Shown piece after piece: positions 1 through 7,451 of a stretch of DNA of 10,015 nt. The DNA is from Chloroflexota bacterium (GTDB taxonomy: Bacteria > Chloroflexota > Anaerolineae > Anaerolineales > UBA4823), in NCBI GenBank assembly GCA_030613705.1, contig JAUWLJ010000046.1, forward strand, positions 1 to 10,015. Reading direction: 5' to 3'. Made by a program: the position numbers and the translations under genes. The notes beneath the pieces were generated by a model. The model ran no database searches. It had not been told where the DNA came from and was given only the letters and a program-made list of their open reading frames with translations. The first letter of the stretch is position 1. Each line of letters begins with the position of its first letter.

Positions 1-1501
1 AGTTTTAAATGGAACAATATTAGAAAAAGTCCCAATTGTGCGTGTTTCTGCGAAAACTGGTCAGGGACTCTCAGTTTTGCTCCAGACATTGGACGATGTT
101 CTCGCTGAAAGCCCCCCTCGACAAGATTTAGGACGTCCACGATTGCCAGTTGACAGAGTGTTTTCGATCGCTGGATTTGGTACAGTAGTCACAGGGACTT
201 TGAGTGACGGTCATTTTCGAGTTGGAGATGAGATCGAAATTCTTCCCAATGGAACTCGAGGTCGAATCCGGGGACTACAAACTCATAAGCAAAAGGAAGA
301 TTTAGCGCTCCCCGGAAGCCGCACAGCAGTCAACATATCAGGGGTGGCTCTCGAGCAAATCAAACGGGGGGATGTGGTTGCACATGTGGGTGATTATCAA
401 CCAACACGCCGTATGGATGTTAGGTTTCGTTTGCTTGGGGTTGTGTCCCAGGCATTAAAGCACAATACTGAAGTTAAGTTATTTGTCGGCGCGGCAGAGG
501 TTTTGGCAAGGGTACGCACATTGGGCAGTGAAGTGCTCCAACCAGGGGATGACGGCTGGCTGCAACTGGAAATGCGCGAGCCAGTGGTCGTTAGACGTGG
601 TGATCACTATATACTACGACGACCATCGCCGGGGGAGACAATGGGCGGGGGAATAGTGGTTGATCCGCACCCTAAAGGGCGGCACAAGAGATTTACTGCA
701 GGACTTATCGAGCGTTTGGAATCTTTAGCTGAAGGGACTGCAACCGATATTTTCCTGCAATCATTAGCTACTATGGTGGCTGCACCGGTGCGTGAAGTGA
801 CATTGCACTCCAATCTAGAAGAAAAAATCGCTCAAGATGCCATAGATGAGCTGGTCCAGTGTGGGGAGATCGTCTCTCTTGAAATTGGAAAGGGCGAACT
901 CTACGCCAATAGCGATCTCCTGGTTACGTCTATTGGTTATTGGGAGCAGCTGTCTTCAACGACCTTGAACGTCGTCAGGGAATATCACACATCCTATCCC
1001 CTGCGCAGAGGTATGCCAAAGGAAGAACTCAAGAGCCGCTTGAAGTTATCCCCCCGTCTTTTTTCTGGCTTGATACGAATTTTAATTCAGGATGACCAGC
1101 TGGATGAGATAGGGCCTCTCATTCTTTGTCCGGGACATGAAATCAGATTTACTCCCCAACAAGAACAAGCAGTCCAATCACTCTTGAAACGTTTTGCAGC
1201 CTCACCTTTTTCCCCACCTTCGGTCAAAGAAGCGAAATCGGATGTTAGTGATGAAGTATTCCAGGCTATGGTTGATCTCGATCTCTTAGTTCCTGTGTCG
1301 AGTGAAGTGGTCTTCCAACGAGAGGATTATGAGCGGATGGTGGTCGATGTGAAAGCTCTGTTTCAAGAAAGGGGGACATTAAGCGCTGCACAAGTTAGAG
1401 ATCACTTTGACACCAGCCGTCGCTATGCCCTGGCATTCCTGGAGCATCTCGACGAAGTCGGTGTGACAGTTAGGGAAGGGGATGTCCGTCGTTTGAGATG
1501 A
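1..1501 (+). CDS. selB: Selenocysteine-specific translation elongation factor SelB (5' partial)
   Basis: SelB is a GTPase that carries Sec-tRNA(Sec) to the ribosome at UGA codons followed by a SECIS hairpin. Coding runs in from the window edge: reading from base 2 gives VLNGTILEKVPIVRVSAKTG, so the GTG at 38 is an internal valine codon and not a start. About 499 residues plus the stop are visible; the P-loop and NKxD parts of the GTPase domain lie outside. What remains is the G5-like SAK motif (about residues 16-18), the EF-Tu-like beta-barrels (PVDRVFSIAGFGTVVTGT, then the segment ending in RRPSPGETMGGGIVVDPHP), and a C-terminal half with the layout of SelB's tandem winged-helix domains. The last of these carries the typical mRNA-binding end: AAQVRDHFDTSRRYALAFLE, then GDVRRLR. 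Family members are about 610-640 residues, so roughly 130 are missing. The end overlaps the convergent amidohydrolase gene by 32 bp. Confidence 0.95.
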   Translation, partial: VLNGTILEKVPIVRVSAKTGQGLSVLLQTLDDVLAESPPRQDLGRPRLPVDRVFSIAGFGTVVTGTLSDGHFRVGDEIEILPNGTRGRIRGLQTHKQKEDLALPGSRTAVNISGVALEQIKRGDVVAHVGDYQPTRRMDVRFRLLGVVSQALKHNTEVKLFVGAAEVLARVRTLGSEVLQPGDDGWLQLEMREPVVVRRGDHYILRRPSPGETMGGGIVVDPHPKGRHKRFTAGLIERLESLAEGTATDIFLQSLATMVAAPVREVTLHSNLEEKIAQDAIDELVQCGEIVSLEIGKGELYANSDLLVTSIGYWEQLSSTTLNVVREYHTSYPLRRGMPKEELKSRLKLSPRLFSGLIRILIQDDQLDEIGPLILCPGHEIRFTPQQEQAVQSLLKRFAASPFSPPSVKEAKSDVSDEVFQAMVDLDLLVPVSSEVVFQREDYERMVVDVKALFQERGTLSAAQVRDHFDTSRRYALAFLEHLDEVGVTVREGDVRRLR

Positions 1502-3122
1502 GCTCATCGAGGACAGGATCCAGGTAAACCCATTCCCCAGCGATCATCGTTCCATGGGGGCGTATATCCCGGATATCATCCAAACTTGCCTGGAAGATAT
1601 CCTGATCTAATACTAGAAGGTCAGCCAGGAAACCAGGAGCCAGCTTTCCCAGCCGGTCCTCCATACCGGCTGCATAGGCGGCACCGCTCGTGAATCCATG
1701 CAATGCTGCTGCAAGGGATAGTTTTTGCTCTTTATACCAGCCTTGTGGTCCGGGAGAGCCATCCACTCTTTTTCGAGTCACCGCCGCGTGGAGCCCCCAA
1801 AACGGATTTGGGGATTCAACTGGAGCATCTGAACCGAAAGCGAGCAGTGTTCCCTCGTCCAGGAGGGAACGCCAGGCATAGGAGTACCTGGAACGCTTGC
1901 CCCAATACTGGTCTGCTGTGGGGAAATCCGAAGTGGCATGAATCGGCTGCATGGATGCGATCACATCTAAACCTGCCAGGCGGGGGAGATCATCTGGATG
2001 AATTAATTGGACATGCTCGATGCGGTGCCGTAATTTGCGAGGTTCTCTGTTTCTATCCAAGATGATTGAATGTTGCCGTTCGTATTCCCTGAGCTGTGAT
2101 AACGCCTGCAGGACTTCATGATTGGCAGAATCTCCAATTGCATGCACAGCCAGGCTTAATCCATTTTTAACAGCTAGGCGACCCTGTTCGAATAAGTTTT
2201 CAGCATCTAGCATGAGCAGCCCACGATTCTCTGGTTCGCCCTCGTAAGGCTGGAGCATAGCCGCGGTGCGGGTACCTAGGGCACCATCCGCAAAGGCTTT
2301 GATTGAGCCAATTCGCAGCATGTCATCCCCAAAACCAGTCTGTAATCCAAGATTAATTGCATCAGAGAGCGACTCAATCGGAATACTTTTAGTTACACGT
2401 AATTTCAATCTTCCAGCAGCATGGAGCTGTTGGAGAGCGACGAAGCAGGTTCGTCGATCAAAATCGTGCACCCCGGTAAGTCCCATTTTCCAGAGCTTGG
2501 TCTGGGTGTTGTTGATGTCTTTCGCCACTTGTTCAGGTGAAGACTCAGGGATGATGTCCGAAACTAAAGACATCGCAGTTTCAAACAAGATTCCGGTGAG
2601 CGAACCGTCTGTGTGGCGTTGAATGCGACCCCCAGGAGGGTTTGGAGTTTGCGCTGATACACCAGCCTGGCGGAGAGCTGCAGAGTTTACCCAGGCAGCA
2701 TGCATGGATTTAGCGGTCAGATAGATAGGGTGCTGAGTTGTGATTTTGTCTAAATGCCCAGTATTGCCAAAGCCTTCTGGCCATTGATTTTGATTCCAAC
2801 CATGACCCAGGATCCACTCATTGTATGGAGTAGTTTCAACTCGCGCAGCCACGTTATTAAGGCTCTCCTCCCGGGTACTTGTTTCACAATCCACACGCTG
2901 TAAGCTTAGAGAGTAATGTTGCAGATGGATATGCGCGTCAGTCAAACCGGGGATAACAGTTCGTCCTCCCAGATCAACGCGTTTGATAGAGCTATTATAT
3001 TGGGAGAGGATAGAGCCTTGGTAACCAACAGCCTGGATGCGCCCGTGGTTGATTACAATGGCTGAGGCTGAGGGGAGCACATTATCCAATGTGTTTATCC
3101 GGGCATTGTATAAGATACGCAT
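1470..3122 (-). CDS. YtcJ-like metal-dependent amidohydrolase (Amidohydro_3 family)
   Basis: This is a cytoplasmic TIM-barrel hydrolase of the amidohydrolase superfamily, 550 residues, the usual length for YtcJ-like proteins. Visible metal and active-site motifs, in order: DAHIH (H64, H66), IKAFADGALGTRTA with K275 as the probable bridging lysine, AVHAIGD (H327), RIEHVQL (H370) and FGSDAPVE (D432). The N- and C-terminal strands (GGRTVIPGLTD; GKLAPGFLADLLVLD) form the small beta-sandwich typical of these enzymes. No signal peptide is seen. The substrate cannot be read from the sequence; relatives hydrolyse N-substituted amides or formamides and many are uncharacterised. The ATG at 3122 has AGAGG nine bases upstream. 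The gene follows parB after 86 bp in the same direction, so it may be read through from parAB or have a promoter of its own that I could not recognise. Confidence 0.9.
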   Translation of the reverse strand: MRILYNARINTLDNVLPSASAIVINHGRIQAVGYQGSILSQYNSSIKRVDLGGRTVIPGLTDAHIHLQHYSLSLQRVDCETSTREESLNNVAARVETTPYNEWILGHGWNQNQWPEGFGNTGHLDKITTQHPIYLTAKSMHAAWVNSAALRQAGVSAQTPNPPGGRIQRHTDGSLTGILFETAMSLVSDIIPESSPEQVAKDINNTQTKLWKMGLTGVHDFDRRTCFVALQQLHAAGRLKLRVTKSIPIESLSDAINLGLQTGFGDDMLRIGSIKAFADGALGTRTAAMLQPYEGEPENRGLLMLDAENLFEQGRLAVKNGLSLAVHAIGDSANHEVLQALSQLREYERQHSIILDRNREPRKLRHRIEHVQLIHPDDLPRLAGLDVIASMQPIHATSDFPTADQYWGKRSRYSYAWRSLLDEGTLLAFGSDAPVESPNPFWGLHAAVTRKRVDGSPGPQGWYKEQKLSLAAALHGFTSGAAYAAGMEDRLGKLAPGFLADLLVLDQDIFQASLDDIRDIRPHGTMIAGEWVYLDPVLDELISNDGHPLP

Positions 3123-3208
3123 GCAGGCAGGCCTCTTTTAGAAAATGAATGCCGATAGAGATTTAAAAATTGTCCTAAATTGTTGGGTATGAAATTGGAG
3201 AAATGTGT

Positions 3209-4063
3209 TCAATCGCTCATAATCAGGTCTAATATTGTATTGAGCTCTTCCGCTGAGTAATAATGGATTGTTAGCGTCCCACCCTTATTTCTCTGATTGA
3301 GGGTTACCCGTGTACCCAGACGTTGCCTGAGCTGCTCTTCTAGTGCTTTAATTTCTGGATCAGGCGGTGGTGGCGATTGTCTTTGAGGTTTTTCTCCACC
3401 TAACTTACGAACCAATTCCTCAGTTTGGCGAACATTCAGGTCATTTTTGAGGATAGATTTTAGGGCCGCATTTTGCGCTTCTGGGGTTGGAAGTGCCAGA
3501 AGGGCGCGGGCATGTCCTTCAGTGATATTTCCTTCAGCAAGCGATTCCTTTACATCATTTGGCAGCTTCAGCAAACGTAACGTGTTTGTGATGGTGACGC
3601 GATTCTTCCCTACCCGAGCAGCGATCTCCTCGTGAGATAGATTGAAATCCTCGGTCAACTGGCGATAAGCTTCGGCAGCCTCCAGTGGACCTAAATCAGT
3701 GCGTTGGACATTTTCAACCAGTGCCAGTTCTACCAATTCCTGATCGGAGGCTCCCCGGATGATGACCGGGACTTCCTCTAAGTTAATTAATTGAGCTGCC
3801 AAGAGCCGTCTTTCACCCGCAATCAAGGTGTACTGTCCCGCAGCTTCACCCTGGGTGACAATCAGGGGTTGAATGACACCATGCTCGCCGATGGATATAG
3901 CCAGCTCATCGAGCTCATCAGAGTCAAAATTGGTCCGTGGTTGTCTTGGGTTTGGAATGATGTTGGCAGTTGGAATATGCGTGATTCCACTCTCAGGGAG
4001 TTGACTTTCTGCTGTTGGGAGAAGCGCATCTAAGCCTTTACCGAGTCCAGATTTTTTTGTCAT
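3209..4063 (-). CDS. parB: Chromosome-partitioning protein ParB (Spo0J)
   Basis: ParB is a CTP-dependent DNA clamp that loads at parS sites and works with ParA to segregate the chromosome. The 284-residue protein has the standard layout. The N-terminal tip (KSGLGKGLDALLP, residues 4-16) is the ParA-contacting peptide. The ParB/Srx CTPase domain follows, with NPRQPRTNFD (38-47), GERR (83-86) and ENVQRTDLGPLEAAEAY (117-133). A helix-turn-helix for parS lies near 142-165 (LSHEEIAARVGKNRVTITNT). A proline-rich linker (SPPPPDPE) precedes a C-terminal dimerisation domain (about 236-284). All diagnostic motifs are intact. It starts 31 bp after the parA stop, with no strong Shine-Dalgarno sequence, so translation may depend on parA. 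No convincing parS site was found in this window. Confidence 0.97.
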   Translation of the reverse strand: MTKKSGLGKGLDALLPTAESQLPESGITHIPTANIIPNPRQPRTNFDSDELDELAISIGEHGVIQPLIVTQGEAAGQYTLIAGERRLLAAQLINLEEVPVIIRGASDQELVELALVENVQRTDLGPLEAAEAYRQLTEDFNLSHEEIAARVGKNRVTITNTLRLLKLPNDVKESLAEGNITEGHARALLALPTPEAQNAALKSILKNDLNVRQTEELVRKLGGEKPQRQSPPPPDPEIKALEEQLRQRLGTRVTLNQRNKGGTLTIHYYSAEELNTILDLIMSD

Positions 4064-4094
4064 AGGATCTAATTAGGAAAATTGTGGTTGTTGA

Positions 4095-4886
4095 TTATTT
4101 TTCCAAGGCTGGTATCTTGATGCCATCGCCGACGAGTATCTCTCGGGCTAGGGCAGCATAGGTTTCCGCTCCGTTGGAATTCGGCGCATAGACCGAGATT
4201 GGTTGACCATAGGAGGGTGCTTCAGCCAGGCGGACGGTGCGTGGGATGACGACTTCGAATACAAGATCAGCGAAATGCTGGCGAACTTCACGGACCACAT
4301 CGTTTGAAAGGTTGGTGCGACCATCATACATGGTCAGGAGAACGCCTCGCACTGATAATTTCGGGAAAATGGCATTCCTGATCCGCTCCAAAGTCTGGTT
4401 CAGCTGACTGAGGCCTTCCAAGGGCAGGTATTCACACTGAACTGGGATAATCACTCCATCTTGAGCTGCGATGATCCCATTAAGAGTGAGCAAACCAAGT
4501 GAAGGAGGACAGTCAATCAGAATGTAATCATAACGATCGCGCACTGGCTGCAAGGCATCGTTTAGAAAATTCTCGCGAGATAATTCTCCAACTAGCTCAA
4601 CCTCTGCTCCGGCGAGAGATGGAGATGAAGGTAGCAGAGAAATCTTAAAACGCGGATTGTGAAGAACGTAACTGGCAGCAGAGGAGTTCCCAATCAGAGA
4701 CTCATAAGTTCCGCCTCGTACGGTTTGTTTATCGACCCCTAAACAAGAGGTGGCATTGGCCTGTGGATCAAGATCTACGAGCAGAACACGCTGACCATAA
4801 TAAGCCAGGTATGCTCCCAAATTAATGACAGTAGTGGTTTTTCCCACGCCACCTTTTTGGTTGACCAAGGTGTAAGTTCGCCCCAT
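4095..4886 (-). CDS. parA: Chromosome-partitioning ATPase ParA (Soj)
   Basis: ParA is a deviant-Walker ATPase that binds DNA non-specifically as an ATP dimer and is driven along the nucleoid by ParB. The 263-residue protein has the deviant Walker A motif KGGVGKTTT (K11 signature lysine, K16), the switch I-type VDLDPQAN (37-44) and Walker B LIDCPPS (123-129). It ends in a typical Soj tail and has no N-terminal DNA-binding extension, which marks the chromosomal (type Ib/Soj-like) form rather than a long plasmid ParA. The reading frame stays open upstream to 5054, but that part lies inside pfkB in another frame. The ATG at 4886 is chosen because GAGGTG lies seven bases upstream and the protein then begins MGRTYTLVNQKGG, as the family does. 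Only one base separates it from the stop of the pfkB-family kinase gene. Confidence 0.96.
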   Translation of the reverse strand: MGRTYTLVNQKGGVGKTTTVINLGAYLAYYGQRVLLVDLDPQANATSCLGVDKQTVRGGTYESLIGNSSAASYVLHNPRFKISLLPSSPSLAGAEVELVGELSRENFLNDALQPVRDRYDYILIDCPPSLGLLTLNGIIAAQDGVIIPVQCEYLPLEGLSQLNQTLERIRNAIFPKLSVRGVLLTMYDGRTNLSNDVVREVRQHFADLVFEVVIPRTVRLAEAPSYGQPISVYAPNSNGAETYAALAREILVGDGIKIPALEK

Positions 4887-4887
4887 A

Positions 4888-5736
4888 TTACAGCACCTCG
4901 GCCATGCAATCCTGGATTTCTTCTTGGGTTGGGATGCTTTGCAAACCTGAACGTGTGACTGAAATCGCGGCCAATTGGGTTGCAAAGCGTGCTGCTTCCC
5001 ATGGGTCACGTGTGTTGTACAAACGGAAAAAGAAAGCAGCCGCGAAGATATCACCGGCTCCAGTTGTATCGAGTTCTATCACTGAAGGTGGTCTAAACCT
5101 GCGCACATCCCCATGCCAGAACAATCGTACACCATCGGATTGCTCGGTGACCGCCAACACCCGGCACGCAGTTGCCATCTCTTCAATCCGCGCCTCGTCG
5201 TAATCTAAATCCTCCATGCCGATCACGGCTGCTCCAACATTGCTGAGCACAAATGCTGCTTCTGGCCACTCAGTCGGTACCACACGTCCTTTTTCGTCCC
5301 AGGCACGAAGCCAACCTTGGGGCGTGGTCCCGATCAATGAATTTGATAAATGACGGACCAGGGTTGGTTCCACTTCTTGGGCGACAGGTCCTAAATGGAC
5401 AATAGGCGCGTTAAGCCATAGGTCAGGGATCAGATTCAGATCAATTGTGTTGGCAACGTGAAATACGGTTTGAAGACGACCCTCTGGAGTGGATATGTTT
5501 TCGAATGTTGTGCTGTGTTCAGATGGTAAATTGACAATGGGGATCTCGCTTAAAGGACCAGGGGACAAATCAGCACCCCAAGAAGTGACAATCCCTACTC
5601 GTAAACCAAGGGCTTGAGCCATTAGGCTGGAAAAGGTCGCTGTTCCACCGAGACGCGGTCCATCCGGAGTCTCATCGCGGGTAATATGCCCGATCATTAA
5701 ATAATCTATGGGGTCAATTGACATCTGGCGATACAT
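4888..5736 (-). CDS. PfkB-family carbohydrate/nucleoside kinase
   Basis: This is a ribokinase-fold enzyme that transfers phosphate from ATP to a sugar or nucleoside hydroxyl in the cytoplasm. The decisive motif is DTTGAGD at 223-229, which holds the anion hole and catalytic Asp229. The N-terminal family motif appears as LGGTATFSS (29-37) in a protein that begins IDYLMIGHITRD. At 282 residues it is slightly short for the family (about 300-330), with a compact lid. The specific substrate is not readable; I do not assign a symbol. Two starts are possible: ATG at 5736, and ATG at 5724, four codons in. Neither has a Shine-Dalgarno sequence, and a TATAAT box lies at 5743-5748, so a leaderless start at 5736 is plausible. 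The gene abuts parA with one base between, which argues for co-transcription with parAB. Confidence 0.88.
   Translation of the reverse strand: MYRQMSIDPIDYLMIGHITRDETPDGPRLGGTATFSSLMAQALGLRVGIVTSWGADLSPGPLSEIPIVNLPSEHSTTFENISTPEGRLQTVFHVANTIDLNLIPDLWLNAPIVHLGPVAQEVEPTLVRHLSNSLIGTTPQGWLRAWDEKGRVVPTEWPEAAFVLSNVGAAVIGMEDLDYDEARIEEMATACRVLAVTEQSDGVRLFWHGDVRRFRPPSVIELDTTGAGDIFAAAFFFRLYNTRDPWEAARFATQLAAISVTRSGLQSIPTQEEIQDCMAEVL
4894..4899 (-). promoter_or_regulatory. Ribosome binding site of parA inside the pfkB end
   Basis: GAGGTG on the minus strand is seven bases before the ATG at 4886. It sits in the last codons of the upstream kinase gene and settles the parA start against the longer open frame beginning at 5054. 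Confidence 0.8.
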
Positions 5737-5742
5737 GCATTA

Positions 5743-5748
5743 ATTATA
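5743..5748 (-). promoter_or_regulatory. Candidate -10 box for the pfkB-parA-parB transcript
   Basis: A perfect TATAAT lies on the minus strand, seven bases before the ATG at 5736. A recognisable TTGACA-like -35 element is absent (GCATCC at 17-bp spacing). The box follows the candidate terminator of the upstream operon, the right place for a new promoter. Transcription from it would begin at or next to the A of the start codon. Confidence 0.4.
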
Positions 5749-5749
5749 C

Positions 5750-5793
5750 CTGAAGAAGAAATAAAGGATGCATGCGTGAGCTACCCGCATGCA
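5750..5793 (-). terminator. Candidate intrinsic terminator after jag
   Basis: Read on the minus strand, TGCATGCG (5793-5786) and CGCATGCA (5776-5769) form a perfect 8-bp stem with a 9-base loop. TCC and a pyrimidine-rich TTTATTTCTTCTT stretch follow. It lies 36 bases after the jag stop, where the rpmH-to-jag operon should end. The T tract is interrupted, so termination may be partial. Confidence 0.5.
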
Positions 5794-5828
5794 CCATGAA
5801 TTTATTTTCTTTGAATATTGAGGATGAA

Positions 5829-6608
5829 TTATTTAGGATTAATTGTCACCTTACGACGGGGATCTTCGCCAATACTTTCGGTGGATATATCCAGACGTTC
5901 TCTTAACTCGATGTGAACGATCCGGCGCTCATTCGCAGGCATTGGTTCCAAGACTTGGCGCCGCCCAGTGCTTACGGCCTGATCAGCCATGCGGCGGGCC
6001 AGCTGTCGCAATTGGTTCTCTCGCCTGGTCCGGTAACCCTCCACATCAACAATTAATGGGATGGACCTGCCGATCTCTTTGTTGATGATTAAACTGGAAA
6101 TATATTGCAGGGCATTCAGGGTCTCCGCCTGGCGACCGATCAAGTAGCTCAGGTCATCTCCATGAACGTTTACCCGCACGGGGACTCGACTGCGGGAATC
6201 TGATGCTGGGAGATATTCAGCTGTCACCTTGGCGCGTACTTTCATCTTCTCCAATAGCTCGCTGACAACCTCCCGGGCGATATCGAGCACGTAATCATCC
6301 CCCAGAAAAGGTGGCTCCTCATCAAGATCCTGTTTATCTTTCTCAATCATTGGTTCGGGAACCAGGGTTTCCTCTGTTCTTGTTGATTCAGCTGCCGGGG
6401 TTACTACCTTGGATTCATCAGATTCGGATTTAATCGTCAAGCGGACGCGCGCCTGGCGATTGCCTAAGCCGAAAAAACCTTTGCCGCCTTCATCGAGGAT
6501 CTCAATGTCCACAGATTCACGAGGTAAACCAAGATCGATCAATCCTTTTTCGATGGCTTCTTCTGCTGTCGGGGCAATAATCTCTAAATTCGTACGTTTG
6601 TCATTCAT
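5829..6608 (-). CDS. jag: RNA-binding protein Jag/KhpB (Jag_N, KH and R3H domains)
   Basis: KhpB/Jag is a cytoplasmic RNA-binding protein linked to cell-envelope and division control, usually encoded after yidC as here. From the ATG at 6608 it is 259 residues. The Jag_N domain comes first, with its hallmark GGKGFFGLGNRQARVRL (41-57). An acidic low-complexity linker (about 61-104) is followed by a type II KH domain (about 105-190) and an R3H domain (about 192-259) with R228-x3-H232 in NERRIVHIEL. It ends in the family-typical EDPRRKVTINPK. The KH GXXG loop reads GRQA (158-161) rather than GRxG, which is unusual. The frame stays open to 6710, but the extra residues overlap yidC and do not resemble Jag, so the ATG ten bases after the yidC stop is preferred. 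Its ribosome site is weak (GAAAGA). Confidence 0.95.
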   Translation of the reverse strand: MNDKRTNLEIIAPTAEEAIEKGLIDLGLPRESVDIEILDEGGKGFFGLGNRQARVRLTIKSESDESKVVTPAAESTRTEETLVPEPMIEKDKQDLDEEPPFLGDDYVLDIAREVVSELLEKMKVRAKVTAEYLPASDSRSRVPVRVNVHGDDLSYLIGRQAETLNALQYISSLIINKEIGRSIPLIVDVEGYRTRRENQLRQLARRMADQAVSTGRRQVLEPMPANERRIVHIELRERLDISTESIGEDPRRKVTINPK

Positions 6609-6618
6609 ATTTGATCTT

Positions 6619-7419
6619 TCATTTTGGAGTCTTAGAGCCAGAAGAAAATCTTGCAGGCAAGAGATTGCGCCAGTCAAGCTTGCCCATAACTCCATATTGG
6701 AGTATACCAATCAGGTTGCTGGTGACAAAATAAAGCGCCAGACCAGATGGGAAACTGTAAGCCAGATAACCCATGAAGAGCGGCATATAAAGAGTCATTG
6801 CCCGGCCCATATTCGCCCCCTGATCACCCGTTGTGGATGGTGGCGTCATCAACCTGGATTGCAGGAATGTGGTTGCCATGACCAGGATGGCTAAAATCGG
6901 GATGGTGAAGCCTGCAATCGCAACACCATAATCTTTTTCTGGCAGGCTCAAGTCCAACCATAAGAAATAATTATTGAGCGGGATCAGCGCCGCTGCATTA
7001 TAAAAGGGATAAATGTGGCGGGTGAGCTCTAGCAGCTGGAATGGGGTCACGGCCAAAGCTCGGATGATCGCTTGATAAAGGCCGATGATGACCGGAAACT
7101 GAATCACAGTCGGAAGACAGGAGCCAAATGGACTGACCCCCATTTCCTTGTAAAGATTCATCTGCTCTTTTGATAGTTTCTCGCGATCGCCTTTGTATTT
7201 CTTTTGAATATCCAACCACTTCTTAGATTTCTGCATGTCCTGCATAGACTTGGTGCTCTTGATCTGCGAAGCGGTCAATGGGTAGGTGATCAATCGCACC
7301 AGGATTGTAAAAACAATGATCGCCAAGCCAAAATTTTGCGCCAGGCCGCTGTAAATCCACATCAGTGAATTTATCATTGGGTTAAGAATCAAAGTGCTCC
7401 AAATAGCTCCAATATCCAT
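6619..7419 (-). CDS. yidC: Membrane protein insertase YidC (Oxa1 family)
   Basis: YidC inserts and folds membrane proteins, alone or with SecYEG. The protein is 266 residues, the short form lacking the large periplasmic domain of proteobacterial YidC. An N-terminal hydrophobic segment (about 10-28) precedes four further membrane spans: about 30-50, holding the conserved groove arginine R42 in ILVRLITYPLT; 97-121 (FGSCLPTVIQFPVIIGLYQA); 165-187; and 207-245. A basic cytoplasmic hairpin lies between (about 51-95, many Lys). The QFPVIIGLYQAI stretch is diagnostic of the family. There is no lipobox, unlike Bacillus SpoIIIJ. The C-terminal tail is short and basic. The ATG at 7419 has AGAAGG eight bases upstream, and the gene begins 32 bases after the lipoprotein stop. 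Confidence 0.96.
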   Translation of the reverse strand: MDIGAIWSTLILNPMINSLMWIYSGLAQNFGLAIIVFTILVRLITYPLTASQIKSTKSMQDMQKSKKWLDIQKKYKGDREKLSKEQMNLYKEMGVSPFGSCLPTVIQFPVIIGLYQAIIRALAVTPFQLLELTRHIYPFYNAAALIPLNNYFLWLDLSLPEKDYGVAIAGFTIPILAILVMATTFLQSRLMTPPSTTGDQGANMGRAMTLYMPLFMGYLAYSFPSGLALYFVTSNLIGILQYGVMGKLDWRNLLPARFSSGSKTPK

Positions 7420-7427
7420 AAGCTAAA

Positions 7428-7433
7428 CCTTCT
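7428..7433 (-). promoter_or_regulatory. Ribosome binding site of yidC
   Basis: AGAAGG on the minus strand, eight bases before the ATG at 7419, confirms this start and independent translation of yidC in the short gap after the lipoprotein gene. Confidence 0.75.
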
Positions 7434-7451
7434 CAATCTCCAAAAGGCATA

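Noticed and set aside
1502..1700. Open frame continuing after the SelB TGA stop, as if TGA were selenocysteine
   Set aside because: SelB itself is not a selenoprotein family, the protein already ends at its normal C-terminus, and the continuation is antisense to the well-supported amidohydrolase gene.
2880..2895. TGTTTCAC half of a parS site in the amidohydrolase gene
   Set aside because: The second half (AATCCACA) does not mirror the first; about 11 of 16 positions match and the palindrome is absent.
3123..3208. Promoter or terminator between parB and the amidohydrolase
   Set aside because: AT-rich with several CAATTT strings, but no paired -35/-10 boxes at proper spacing and no stable hairpin with a T tract could be found.
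4995..5015. TCACGTG core inside pfkB, resembling the centre of a parS site
   Set aside because: Only about 9 of 16 positions match the bacterial parS consensus TGTTTCACGTGAAACA; the flanks do not match, so chance is likely.
4887..5054. Longer ParA of 319 residues starting at 5054
   Set aside because: The extra 56 residues lie inside pfkB in another frame and do not resemble ParA; a strong ribosome site and the family-typical N-terminus favour 4886.
6609..6710. Longer Jag starting at 6710
   Set aside because: The added residues overlap the end of yidC and are out of character for Jag; the MNDKRTNLEI start fits the Jag_N domain.
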